Assembly: GCA_023421135.1 (NCBI GenBank) | Contig: JAEZUG010000034.1 | Location: forward strand, 33,643 to 97,642 | Source of the DNA: Candidatus Cloacimonadota bacterium | GTDB taxonomy: Bacteria; Cloacimonadota; Cloacimonadia; Cloacimonadales; Cloacimonadaceae | DNA length: 64,000 nucleotides | Reading direction: 5' to 3' | Shown: positions 16,558 to 25,105 of the stretch, one piece after another | Layout: every line of letters begins with the position of its first letter | Position numbering within the stretch: position 1 is the first letter of the stretch | Position numbers and translations under genes: made by a program | Notes under the pieces: model-generated | Seen by the model: the letters and a program-made list of their open reading frames with translations, nothing else | Database searches by the model: none | Told to the model about the DNA's origin: nothing

Positions 16558-17105
16558 AAGAGAAGTACCTAGTATTCATTCTGCTGATGATCCTGTTTAC
16601 AGTGATCTTCTTCACGGTTAGCTCCAATATGCTTAGCTCCAGCCTGAAACAGATCAGTCGCTACGACACTCAGATCAAGACTGCCCAGGAAAAGCTGAAT
16701 AGCTCCAGAATCATGGAAGAACAGCTTTCCCAGTTTGCTCTGATTATAGATAACAGCCTCACCAAGTCTCCGGCTTTCTCGGTCGATGAGATCAATGCTT
16801 TCAAGACCAGGATTGGCGAAATGGCGCATCAACGCTCCATCTCCATCACCCGTCTGGCAGATAGCAACAAGTTCTCCCTGCCCGGTCTGATTGAGACCAC
16901 CTATACCTTGGAGCTTGAAGCGACATACGTGCAGGTGGGTCAGTTTGTATCGGATATTGAAGCCATGGACAACCTGATCAAGGTTCACTCTCTGGATATT
17001 TCTCCGATTCAGGTCAATACTCAGAGAACCAATGCCACTGGCGGCGCAAACCGTTATCGTGTGACGCTTGAGCTCTCAATATTCAAGGTCAAACAGGAGG
17101 CATAA
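16554..17105 (+). CDS. pilO: Type IV pilus alignment protein PilO-like
   Basis: 183 residues with one N-terminal membrane helix (YLVFILLMILFTVIFFTVSS), a coiled coil (residues ~30-60) and a periplasmic alpha/beta domain ending VTLELSIFKVKQEA. PilO pairs with PilN in the alignment ring. The assignment rests on topology and gene order, because PilO sequences diverge quickly. It is directly followed by the PilP-like gene with no gap. Confidence 0.78.
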   Translation: MKEKYLVFILLMILFTVIFFTVSSNMLSSSLKQISRYDTQIKTAQEKLNSSRIMEEQLSQFALIIDNSLTKSPAFSVDEINAFKTRIGEMAHQRSISITRLADSNKFSLPGLIETTYTLELEATYVQVGQFVSDIEAMDNLIKVHSLDISPIQVNTQRTNATGGANRYRVTLELSIFKVKQEA

Positions 17106-17645
17106 ATGCAACACAGATATGTAAAAGACTTCGCTATAGCCTTGATCTTCATCGTCCTGTTTGCCATGGCTATCAAGCTCTATACTATGTACACCAAGAC
17201 TCAGGATGTGCCAGCTAAATCTGTTCACACAGAGGAATCAGTCTCCGATACCCTTCTGAATCGAATCAAGACCATTGAAAACTCCATTCAGGATAGAAAG
17301 ATGTTCGTGTTCAACACGACCAGAGACCCACTGCGCCAAGGTAACATTATCAAGGATCAAGTGGACCGTATGGCCGAGTTTGAAGAGATGGTGCGCAACA
17401 TGTTCCGTCTTTCCACGACAGCTTTGGATGAGAATGGCAACAAGATTGCCTATATTGAATATCAGGATAGAATTCATGGTGGCAGAGTGGGCGACGTGAT
17501 CGAAGGTCGTCGCATTACCTCCATCGGTGAAAGCACTATTACTTATTACTATGGTGGTCAGTCCTATACCACCCGCGTACAACCCCGTCCGGAACGTCCT
17601 CAGCAAGAGGAAGAGATCGGACTCTCCAATCTCGATAATTACTAA
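17106..17645 (+). CDS. pilP: PilP-like pilus assembly protein
   Basis: 179 residues with one N-terminal membrane anchor (DFAIALIFIVLFAMAIKLYTM), a linker, and a small beta domain (AYIEYQDRIHGGRVGDVIEGRRITSIGESTITYYY) of the GspC/PilP homology-region type that contacts the secretin. There is no lipobox, so it is anchored by a helix rather than by lipid as in classical PilP. It sits between pilO and the secretin. The call is by architecture and context. Confidence 0.7.
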   Translation: MQHRYVKDFAIALIFIVLFAMAIKLYTMYTKTQDVPAKSVHTEESVSDTLLNRIKTIENSIQDRKMFVFNTTRDPLRQGNIIKDQVDRMAEFEEMVRNMFRLSTTALDENGNKIAYIEYQDRIHGGRVGDVIEGRRITSIGESTITYYYGGQSYTTRVQPRPERPQQEEEIGLSNLDNY

Positions 17646-17670
17646 AAGGAATATATAATTGGGAGTTAAT

Positions 17671-19086
17671 ATGAAAAAAATGGTAAGCTCTAACAAGGTT
17701 CTGGTTCTGAGCCTGCTGCTGACTATGCTTCTGGCATTCACAGTGCTCGGTGCCCAGACAAGATCTCCTTTGACGACCAGAGTAACCTTCAATGCGGACG
17801 ACGCCACCCTGTCTTCTGTCTTGAATGCTCTCTCCCGTCTGAGCAACACCAATATCGTTCTGGCTGTTGACCAACAAGGTTCACAGCAGAGTTCAGAAAG
17901 ACGTGTAACAATCAACATCAGAGACGTCCCCATCGAAAATGCGGTGTCCCTGGTTGCTCGTGCAGTCGGTCTTTCTTATCGGGTAATTGGAGAAAACACT
18001 TTCTTGGTTGGCGATCGTCAACGCATCAATGAAGAAGCCGGCGAACGCAGCAATATCATTTATTTGAACAATCTTGATGCCGCTATCGTTGCCCGCGCTC
18101 TTGAAGGTGCCGGTGGCAGAATTGTCCCGCTCGAGGGTCAGAACGCTCTGATGGTCTATGGTAACCCCGAAACCTACAACCAGCTTAATGAGCTTATAAC
18201 CAGTATCGACAAAGAACAAAAGCAGATAGAGATTCGGGTTCGCCTGATCGAAGTCCATCTTTCCAATGCCAAGAAATACGGTATTGATTGGTCCAGATTA
18301 AATCATCTCACCACTATCCTGGCCGAAGATCCCAGCAATGCTGACGGAACTGGCCTTCCCTACAACTATAGTGATGAGACCGGTTACTTGCCTCACGGCG
18401 ACCCCACCAACCTCGGTGTGCTTCCGGATCAGCAATACTTCCAAAGAATCAACGGCCTGAAGGACATCGGCCATTTCAGCCGTCAGCTTACCGCTCTTGA
18501 TATCACTATTGATTGGCTCTTGGAAAACAACGCCGCCAAGCTTCTTACTGATACCAGAGTGACTGCTCTGAATGGTGTCGAAGCTGAGATTCACATCGGT
18601 GAAGTGGTTCCCTTTGTCGTGACCGATAATGAACGTCAGATCCAGGTCGAACGCGAACAGGTCGGTATCATGCTCCGTGTGACCCCCACCGTCAATGCTG
18701 CTGGACAGATCACTGCCAATATCGCTCCTGAAGTAAGTTCTGTGACCGATCTGGTGGGCGGATATGTTCCCCGCACTAAAGTTCGCAGGATTTCCACCCG
18801 GGTAACAGTGCCCAATGAGCAACGCATCATCGTGGGTGGACTGCTTAATTCCACAATCACACAAAGAACCAATAAACTACCCTTCCTGGGCGACCTGCCC
18901 TTTGTTGGTAAGCTGTTCCAACATCGTTATGAGATGATAGAAAATACCGATTTGATCATGGAGATTACTCCTCGCTTGGTTTCTACCACTGAAACCAGCC
19001 CTGCTCCTATCGTTGATGAACGTCTTACCCGTACTTTGATTGAATACGAAGATGATTCAAATGAACAAGAGGAGACACAGCAATGA
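17671..19086 (+). CDS. pilQ: Type IV pilus secretin PilQ
   Basis: 471 residues from the ATG at 17671 (GGGAG at 17661-17665; a TTG at 17659 is less likely). The signal peptide is VLVLSLLLTMLLAFTVLGAQ. An STN/N0 domain follows (TFNADDATLSSVLNALSRLSNTNIVL), then one N1/KH-like domain (NIIYLNNLDAAIVARALEG). The secretin core carries VGIMLRVTPTVN and VPNEQRIIVGGLL, with the ending KLPFLGDLPFVGKLFQ and TDLIMEITPRLV. It is shorter than proteobacterial PilQ because AMIN domains are missing. It forms the outer-membrane pilus gate and overlaps the next gene by ATGA. Confidence 0.93.
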   Translation: MKKMVSSNKVLVLSLLLTMLLAFTVLGAQTRSPLTTRVTFNADDATLSSVLNALSRLSNTNIVLAVDQQGSQQSSERRVTINIRDVPIENAVSLVARAVGLSYRVIGENTFLVGDRQRINEEAGERSNIIYLNNLDAAIVARALEGAGGRIVPLEGQNALMVYGNPETYNQLNELITSIDKEQKQIEIRVRLIEVHLSNAKKYGIDWSRLNHLTTILAEDPSNADGTGLPYNYSDETGYLPHGDPTNLGVLPDQQYFQRINGLKDIGHFSRQLTALDITIDWLLENNAAKLLTDTRVTALNGVEAEIHIGEVVPFVVTDNERQIQVEREQVGIMLRVTPTVNAAGQITANIAPEVSSVTDLVGGYVPRTKVRRISTRVTVPNEQRIIVGGLLNSTITQRTNKLPFLGDLPFVGKLFQHRYEMIENTDLIMEITPRLVSTTETSPAPIVDERLTRTLIEYEDDSNEQEETQQ

Positions 19087-21389
19087 AAAAACTCCGTTCA
19101 TTAAGCCCCTATTTCATGCTCCTGCTGTTGCTCTTGGTTGGCCTGTCCAGCTCCTGCGACAGAAGAGAGCCGCCGCTAATCGTTCCGGAAGTGACCCCTC
19201 CACCTCCCCCTTCTCAAGAGAGACACATAACCAAAGTGATTGCCAGCCCGGAATCCATTTATGCTGATAACAACATCACTTTCTCTCAGATCTCTGTTAC
19301 TGTCAAAGATGGTGAAGGCTTCCCTGCCACCAATCAAGTGGTTCAGTTCAAATCTAATCTGGGAAAGATACTCACCAACATCCCCACAGATAGCACCGGT
19401 GTTGCCACCACTACCTTCTGGGATGATGGAGATCAGGGTGAAGCCACTATTTGGGCAATTGTTCGAAACTTCCATGAGAGCATTGCTGATAGTATCGTAG
19501 CTTATGCAGATACTTCATTGGTAGTTAAAATACTTGAAACTCCAGCAATTGGTAGTGTTGTCGTGGAAGATCTACCTCCCGAAATGAATGATCCTTTCCC
19601 CATGACTGTAAACACGAAGATTGCCTTCAAAGCCAGAGTGACAAACTCACTGGGCCAGAACGTGCCAGATAATACCTTGGTGACCTTCATAACCAGTAAA
19701 GGCAACTACGTAGATCCCGAGAATAACGTTCTGGGAGATTCGGTGGTAATCAGGACGATCAATGGTCGAGCCTCTGTACAGCTATACTCAGGCACGTCAA
19801 CAGGTCCTGGCCTGATCACTGTCAAAGTAAGCAGTCAATCTGACACACGTGCTTTTGTGGTCAATCCCGGTCGTCCTGCCAATATCGTGCTTTTGGGAAA
19901 CCTGCTCATCAATAATGAGTACGTTGAATCGGATACAAGTTCTGTCGGAAGCCCTTACGACATCTATATGAGAGCCCGGCTCACTGATATGCATGGTAAC
20001 TATTGCCCCAGCCAGAGAGTGAAGTTCACTACAGACTTGGGTGCTTTTACCAACACAACCAATACCACAAATCAGAATACCGATATCAACGGTTGGGCCA
20101 CCACCAAATTCACTCCCGGTCTGCAAGCCGGCGTGGCTTCGATCACAGCTTCTGCCAATAATGATACTTTGGTTACAACCTCCATCTTCACCATTTTCAG
20201 TGATGAAGTGCATACCATTCAATGGACTCAGGAAGAGCAGATAAAGCTTGCCGTTGCTAATACCGGTGGTAACTCCTCTGCCATCCTCAGAGTTCAACTC
20301 AAAGATATCAGTGGCAACCTGGTTGACGAAGCCAAGCGTGTCAGCTTCCGTTTCCTGAATCAAGTGGTTCCCGCTGGTGCAAACTTGAACAACACAGTCT
20401 TTGCACCGGGCGATAGCCTCACGGTATGGTCGAGCGGTGGTGAAGCTCAGATCTCTGTCAACGCTGGTAGCGTCCCTGGTGTGCTGAGCGTGAAAGCTTA
20501 TTGGTACAACGACGACGGCACTCAGGTAGTCTATGCCTCCAAACCCAATATCATTATCCAGGCCGGACCTCCTTACTATCTGCACCCCTTCATCGATATC
20601 AACAGCGTGAATGAAGGTGCCGGTATGGGCGGTGGTGTCTGGAGAGTTATTGCCGGTGCGATCGTTAAAGACCAATGGGGTAACTCAGTAGAACGTGGTA
20701 CAGCAGTACGGTTCTATGTCCATCCGGATTATGCTGACCTCAGTGTCCAGGTCGGAGCAGATGCTTTCGTTGGTAACGTTAGTATTGCTGGTGATTCCCT
20801 TCCCGGAGTAGCTTTTACCACTCTTACATACAATGGAGAGAATATCAACGATTCTGTTAAGATCGTGGTGGAAACTATTAAGGAAGATGGTTCTATTGTC
20901 AGTGGAGAAGCAATTCTGGTCTTGCCCTTTGTTGGCCCTGCCAGACTAACCTTCTGGGCGGAACCCTCAGTTGTGAACTTTGGTAATGTTAGTTCAACCA
21001 ACATGACTCCAGTTCCTGCCTATAAGTGGGCTCACCTCGTTGCCGAGCTTCAAGATGGACAAGGGACACCGGTGGAAGGTCAAAAGATTGATCTTGCCAG
21101 TGCAAACGGGCAGTTTGAGTTTGTTGGCTCAGAGACTGGAGTTGAAGACGACCGCGAGCACTGGAACGATCCTCTGGATCCTCCTTCAAAGATCACTACC
21201 GGTCCCACCGGTAGGGCTATTGGACAGATCAGAATCTACGGTGTGGAAGTTCCCATCCCGGATTATCCTCCGATGACCCCCGGATCCCTGGTAATTACTG
21301 TAACAGCTACTATTCCAAACATGGAAGGCGGCTTCGACGATGCAGACATTCAAGTCTGGCGTTACCCGCTGCCTCAACCTCCGTTCTAA
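19083..21389 (+). CDS. Lipoprotein with repeated Ig-like (invasin/BIG1) domains, in the pilus operon
   Basis: 768 residues. The lipoprotein signal ends LLVGLSSSC, with Cys about residue 24. After a Pro-rich linker (PEVTPPPPPSQE) come roughly six Ig-like repeats of ~95-110 residues. Each has the BIG1 theme: a spacing phrase such as ITFSQISVTVKDGEGFPATNQVVQF, then GVATTTFWDDG; others read LTDMHGNYCPSQRVKFTT then INGWATTKFTPG. This fold is typical of invasin/intimin-like adhesins. Overlap with the secretin (ATGA) indicates translational coupling. It may act as a pilus-secretin-associated surface protein or pilotin-like partner; the latter is speculation. Confidence 0.8.
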   Translation: MKKLRSLSPYFMLLLLLLVGLSSSCDRREPPLIVPEVTPPPPPSQERHITKVIASPESIYADNNITFSQISVTVKDGEGFPATNQVVQFKSNLGKILTNIPTDSTGVATTTFWDDGDQGEATIWAIVRNFHESIADSIVAYADTSLVVKILETPAIGSVVVEDLPPEMNDPFPMTVNTKIAFKARVTNSLGQNVPDNTLVTFITSKGNYVDPENNVLGDSVVIRTINGRASVQLYSGTSTGPGLITVKVSSQSDTRAFVVNPGRPANIVLLGNLLINNEYVESDTSSVGSPYDIYMRARLTDMHGNYCPSQRVKFTTDLGAFTNTTNTTNQNTDINGWATTKFTPGLQAGVASITASANNDTLVTTSIFTIFSDEVHTIQWTQEEQIKLAVANTGGNSSAILRVQLKDISGNLVDEAKRVSFRFLNQVVPAGANLNNTVFAPGDSLTVWSSGGEAQISVNAGSVPGVLSVKAYWYNDDGTQVVYASKPNIIIQAGPPYYLHPFIDINSVNEGAGMGGGVWRVIAGAIVKDQWGNSVERGTAVRFYVHPDYADLSVQVGADAFVGNVSIAGDSLPGVAFTTLTYNGENINDSVKIVVETIKEDGSIVSGEAILVLPFVGPARLTFWAEPSVVNFGNVSSTNMTPVPAYKWAHLVAELQDGQGTPVEGQKIDLASANGQFEFVGSETGVEDDREHWNDPLDPPSKITTGPTGRAIGQIRIYGVEVPIPDYPPMTPGSLVITVTATIPNMEGGFDDADIQVWRYPLPQPPF

Positions 21390-21406
21390 AGATCAAATAG
21401 TAATAT

Positions 21407-21434
21407 GGGATGGGAGCATCATAGCTCCCATCCC
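21407..21434 (+). other. Strong perfect hairpin between the Ig-like lipoprotein gene and pilB
   Basis: GGGATGGGAGC (21407-21417) and GCTCCCATCCC (21424-21434) form a perfect 11-bp stem with loop ATCATA. The 3' side is A-rich (AATAATAAAAAAA), not U-rich, on the plus strand. It is therefore not a standard terminator there; it could be a partial terminator, a processing site or an mRNA-stabilising structure. Confidence 0.75.
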
Positions 21435-21527
21435 AATAATAAAAAAAGGGAGCCCTTATCGAAGCAAAGCTGTTTCTCTTTCCCGAGAAAGACGATTTTT
21501 AAGAATAATCTAAACGAGGAAAACCGA

Positions 21528-23237
21528 ATGACGTATAACCCCGAGTTTGCAAGACTTGGTGAGATTCTGGTGCACGAGAAATACGTGACCGAGGACCAAG
21601 TAAAAGAAGCCCTGATCAAACAAACAAATTTTGGCCTCAAGATAGGCGAGACCCTCATCAAACTGGGACACCTGGAAGAGGGAAACCTCCTCAAGGCGTT
21701 AATGCTGCAATTGCCTTATGAACTGGTGAATGAAAACGAACTGGTAGATTTGGACATCAACGTTGTCTCGCTGATACCCGAAATGTTTGCCACCGAAAAC
21801 CACGTGATTGCCCTGCGTAATGAGCCGGACGCCATTGTGGTTGCCACCACAGATCCTGAAAACCTCACTGTCATTGATGGAATCAAGAAGCTGGTGGGTA
21901 AAAATGTGAAGCCTCTCCTGATAGGCGATACAGCCTTGAGGGATACCATAGAAAAGTATTACAAAAGCATCCGCACCACTTCTCAGGTGGAAGACGCTGT
22001 GGGTGGTTTTGACTTTGTGGCCATCGATGATGAAGAAAACGAGATCACTATCTCTTCAGCCTCTCAGGATGCCGATGCCCCCATCGTCAAGCTGGTGAAT
22101 CTGATTATCAACGAAGCCATCAAAGCTGGTGCCACAGACGTTCACATTGAGCCCCTGATCAAGAACACCCGGGTGCGTTTCCGTGTCGATGGTGCCCTGC
22201 GTGAAGCAATGACCCCTCCCATTGGGATGCACATGGGTGTGATCTCTCTGATCAAAGTTATGTCCAAGCTCAATATAGCAGAACGTCGTCTTCCTCAAGA
22301 CGGCCACATAGCCCTCAAAACCTCCATCAAGAGCGTGGACGTTCGTGTGTCCATCACTCCCACAGTGCTGGGAGAAAAGGTTGTGATGCGTCTTCTGGAC
22401 AAGGGTGAATTTGGCTTCAAGCTCACGACTTTGGGCTTTGAGCCCGAAGACATGGTGATTTTCCACAAGATCATCCGTCGTCCCTATGGCATCATCATCG
22501 TTTCCGGTCCCACCGGTAGCGGTAAATCCACCTCTTTGCATGCTGCTCTGAAAGAGATTGAAGACCCCGAAACCAATATCATCACTGTGGAAGACCCCGT
22601 GGAATACCGCCTCGAGGGAATCACCCAGATCGAAACTAAAGAACAGATTGGCCTCACCTTCGGCTCAGCCTTGCGCTCAGTTCTGCGTCAGGACCCGGAC
22701 ATTGTGCTCATCGGTGAAATTCGTGACGAAGAGACCGCTGATATAGCTATCAAGTTCTCACTCACCGGTCACTTGGTGTTCTCCACCCTGCACGCCAACG
22801 ATGCTCCTGCCACGATTACACGTTTGATCGATATTGGGATCAAACCCTACCTGGTGGGTTCCTCACTGTCTCTGGTGATGGCTCAGCGCTTGATGCGTAA
22901 GATTTGTAAAAATTGTAAGACCGATTACAAGCCCACCGAGCAAGAGATCCTTGATGCGGGTATTACTCTGGAAGAAGCACAGGGCATCAATTTCAAGATC
23001 GGCACCGGTTGTGTCCACTGCGATAACACTGGTTACTCCGGTCGTACCGGTATCTTTGAGCTTCTCACGGTTGATCCCAAAGTACGCCGTCTGATCTATG
23101 AAGGCGGAAACCAGGATCTGATCCGTGATGCCGCTCTGGAAGCTGGCATGAGAACCCTGCACGACGCCGCTCTGGTCAAGATGAAACAGGGCCTCACTTC
23201 CATCAAAGAAGTGATCAAGCTCACCATCTCCGATTGA
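21528..23237 (+). CDS. pilB: Type IV pilus extension ATPase PilB
   Basis: 569 residues from the ATG at 21528 with a CGAGGA site; the frame is open further upstream but runs through the hairpin and has no ribosome site. The N-terminal ~140 residues form an MshEN-type domain (ARLGEILVHEKYVTEDQVKEAL, then IGETLIKLGHLEEGNLLKAL), a fold that can bind cyclic di-GMP. The ATPase part has Walker A SGPTGSGKST near residue 326, Walker B DPDIVLIGEIRD near 388 and a tetracysteine zinc site (CKNC...CVHC) near 460-500. It powers pilus assembly. Confidence 0.95.
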   Translation: MTYNPEFARLGEILVHEKYVTEDQVKEALIKQTNFGLKIGETLIKLGHLEEGNLLKALMLQLPYELVNENELVDLDINVVSLIPEMFATENHVIALRNEPDAIVVATTDPENLTVIDGIKKLVGKNVKPLLIGDTALRDTIEKYYKSIRTTSQVEDAVGGFDFVAIDDEENEITISSASQDADAPIVKLVNLIINEAIKAGATDVHIEPLIKNTRVRFRVDGALREAMTPPIGMHMGVISLIKVMSKLNIAERRLPQDGHIALKTSIKSVDVRVSITPTVLGEKVVMRLLDKGEFGFKLTTLGFEPEDMVIFHKIIRRPYGIIIVSGPTGSGKSTSLHAALKEIEDPETNIITVEDPVEYRLEGITQIETKEQIGLTFGSALRSVLRQDPDIVLIGEIRDEETADIAIKFSLTGHLVFSTLHANDAPATITRLIDIGIKPYLVGSSLSLVMAQRLMRKICKNCKTDYKPTEQEILDAGITLEEAQGINFKIGTGCVHCDNTGYSGRTGIFELLTVDPKVRRLIYEGGNQDLIRDAALEAGMRTLHDAALVKMKQGLTSIKEVIKLTISD

Positions 23238-23265
23238 TAATAATTAAGGAATAAAGGTTAAGCCT

Positions 23266-24519
23266 ATGCCAAATTTCTCGTACATAGTAAAGGATGCCAA
23301 GGGAGCCAGAGTAGAAGGCTTCATCAAGGCTGAAACCCTCGACGCAGCGGTTGAGAAGCTGGGGAAGGAAGGGAACACCATCATAGCTGTGAAAGCGGCT
23401 GCTGAAGGTGCTTTCAAGGGAAAGATGTCACTTTTTGACAAGGTGATGCTGACCATATACAAATTCCGCACGGGTGTTTCCCTGCGTATCCTGGTCTTCT
23501 TCACACGTCAGCTCTCCACCATGTTTTCTGCTGGTCTCACCATCGAGAAAGCCATATCAGACTTGGAAAAGATGGAACGTCACAAGAAGTTTGCCAAAGT
23601 GCTGCGCCGCATCTCCGATGATATCCGTAAAGGATTCTCCCTCTCAGAGGCCATGGAGCAGCATCCAGGTGTCTTTAGCCCGCTCTATGTTGCTTTGGTG
23701 CAAGCTGGTGAAGTATCCGGTACATTGCACACAGTGTTGACAGAGCTCTCTGACTACCTGGAAAAGATCGAAGACACTCAAAGAAAGGTAAAATCAGCCA
23801 TGGTGTATCCGATCTTCATTTTGATCTTCCTGATCTTCGTGACTTGGGGTATATTCTACTACATTATCCCTCAGTTCAAACAGGTCTATGAGAACTTCAA
23901 TGCCGAGCTTCCTGCTCCCACTGTGCTGGCAATCAATATCAGTACCTTTATCACAGGCCATCTCTTTATCTCAGTTCTGCTGTTTATTGCAGCGATTATC
24001 ACCCTCTTCCTGCTGTATTTAACAGATAGAGGACGCTACATCATGGATACGATCAAGCTGAGAATCCCAGTCTTGGGAGCTGTGGAGAACAACTCCATCA
24101 TGAGTAAATTCTCCATGACTTTCAGCATTCTGATGGCCGCTGGTGTGCCGATTATGGACACGATTGAACTCACCGAAAACGTTGTGCAAAACGCTGTGGT
24201 GGAAGGTGCTGTGCGTAAAGCCAGAGTGCTGGTGAAAGAAGGATACGGCGTTGCCAATGCCTTCCGTCGCACTGGTGTCTTCCCTGCGACGCTATTACAA
24301 ATGCTTTCCACCGGTGAAGAAACCGGAGACATGGACAAGCTTTTGGGCAAAGCCGCCAACTTCTATGAGAAGGAAGTGGATTCCGTGATCGAACGTCTGA
24401 CATCCTTGATACAACCTCTGCTCATCGTTCTGATGGCCGCAGTGGTGGGCTCCATCATTGTGGTGATCTATCTGCCTATCTTCGACCTCGGTGATGCCAT
24501 TGCCAAGGGTATGAACTAA
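23266..24519 (+). CDS. pilC: Type IV pilus platform protein PilC
   Basis: 417 residues with the GspF/PilC layout. The N-terminal region (FSYIVKDAKGARVEGFI) is followed by two GspF domains, each with the turn seen as LTIEKAISDLE and VPIMDTIELTE. Membrane helices lie near 175-200, 225-250 and 380-405. It is the inner-membrane platform moved by PilB and PilT. It is the last gene of the pilus operon, followed by a terminator 29 bases on. Confidence 0.94.
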   Translation: MPNFSYIVKDAKGARVEGFIKAETLDAAVEKLGKEGNTIIAVKAAAEGAFKGKMSLFDKVMLTIYKFRTGVSLRILVFFTRQLSTMFSAGLTIEKAISDLEKMERHKKFAKVLRRISDDIRKGFSLSEAMEQHPGVFSPLYVALVQAGEVSGTLHTVLTELSDYLEKIEDTQRKVKSAMVYPIFILIFLIFVTWGIFYYIIPQFKQVYENFNAELPAPTVLAINISTFITGHLFISVLLFIAAIITLFLLYLTDRGRYIMDTIKLRIPVLGAVENNSIMSKFSMTFSILMAAGVPIMDTIELTENVVQNAVVEGAVRKARVLVKEGYGVANAFRRTGVFPATLLQMLSTGEETGDMDKLLGKAANFYEKEVDSVIERLTSLIQPLLIVLMAAVVGSIIVVIYLPIFDLGDAIAKGMN

Positions 24520-24547
24520 ATACAAACTAGACAACACATACACAGAA

Positions 24548-24580
24548 GCCCTGCCTCCAAAAGGCAGGGCCTTTTTTTTT
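24548..24580 (+). terminator. Rho-independent terminator of the pilus operon
   Basis: GCCCTGCC (24548-24555) pairs with GGCAGGGC (24563-24570) and is followed by C and nine T residues (24572-24580). It starts 29 bases after the pilC stop. Confidence 0.95.
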
Positions 24581-24876
24581 GTGAACAGTGAACAGTGATC
24601 AGTGAACAGAGCTTTGCTGCTTCGCTATCCTTTCTGGGCTGCCAAGCTCCAGCTTGGCAGAGGAAGCAAGTTGCCTGAAGAAAAGGTCTGCGCCCTTTGT
24701 GAGGTTGAGGACGTATTCACTCCAACTGCTTCGCTTCTCCTGCTGGAAGTCCATTGCAGAGCCGTTACTTATTGGTTGTGTAAAGCAAGAACAACCGCAA
24801 TGAACCCCAAGCAGGTGATTTCACTCCCATATATACAATTCGAGTCTGATCACTGTTTACTGATCACTGTTCACTC
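24581..24876. repeat. Possible MITE-like non-coding element with inverted ends
   Basis: The left end (24581-24611) is a 7-bp array: GTGAACA GTGAACA GTGATCA GTGAACA GAG. The right end (24849-24876, TGATCACTGTTTACTGATCA then CTGTTCAC) is its near-exact inverse complement. About 235 bases lie between, including a perfect 22-bp palindrome at 24639-24660. Short ORFs inside look like random peptides. No target duplication is obvious, so mobility is only a possibility. Confidence 0.45.
24639..24660. repeat. Perfect 10-bp-stem palindrome
   Basis: CTGCCAAGCT-CC-AGCTTGGCAG. It belongs to a group of short hairpins in the gaps of this window that share GGC/GCC ends but have different stems (see 29902-29961, 49854-49970, 59799-59816). 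Confidence 0.85.
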
Positions 24877-24883
24877 ATGGAAA

Positions 24884-24961
24884 ACCCATCTCATACCCAT
24901 GTGACACGCATGAGTTTACATGGGTGTCACATGGGTGTCACATGGGTGTCTCATGCGTGTC
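24884..24961 (-). repeat. GACACCCATGT 11-bp phased element, copy D
   Basis: Read on the minus strand it is a run of 11-bp units (GACACGCATGA GACACCCATGT GACACCCATGT GACACCCATGT), then AAACTCATGCGTGTCACATG continuing GGTATGAGATGGG. The right half is roughly the inverse of the left, so the whole can fold back. A near-identical copy in opposite orientation lies at 59639-59730. Confidence 0.85.
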
Positions 24962-24964
24962 TTC

Positions 24965-25006
24965 TCAGTGACCAGTGACCAGTGATCAGTGACCAGTGAA
25001 CAGAGG
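24965..25006. repeat. 7-bp tandem array (AGTGACC type)
   Basis: Five heptamers AGTGACC AGTGACC AGTGATC AGTGACC AGTGAAC followed by AGAG. It is the same family as 9903-9935 and 24581-24611. From 25007 to the terminator at 25049 nothing else is seen. Confidence 0.8.
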
Positions 25007-25048
25007 GTATGCAGCTTTGTTCAAGTGTCATATCAAGAAGCAGCAGAT

Positions 25049-25078
25049 AACAAAGAAGCCCGGCAATAACCGGGCTTC
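25049..25078 (-). terminator. Terminator after tryptophanase
   Basis: GAAGCCCGG (25055-25063) pairs with CCGGGCTTC (25070-25078). On the minus strand it is followed by TTTGTTA. It begins 27 bases after the tnaA stop. The U-tract is interrupted, so efficiency may be moderate. Confidence 0.75.
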
Positions 25079-25105
25079 AAGCGAATAGTTATCTGCTTCT
25101 TACAA

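Noticed and set aside
17659..17670. TTG start for the secretin
   Set aside because: The ATG at 17671 has GGGAG at proper spacing and gives a normal signal peptide.
24602..24904. 100-codon plus-strand frame after pilC
   Set aside because: It runs through the inverted-array element and the GACACCCATGT repeat; composition is that of repeats.
24884..24961. CRISPR-like array
   Set aside because: Units are 11 bp with no unique spacers and there are no cas genes; it is a phased tandem or palindromic repeat.
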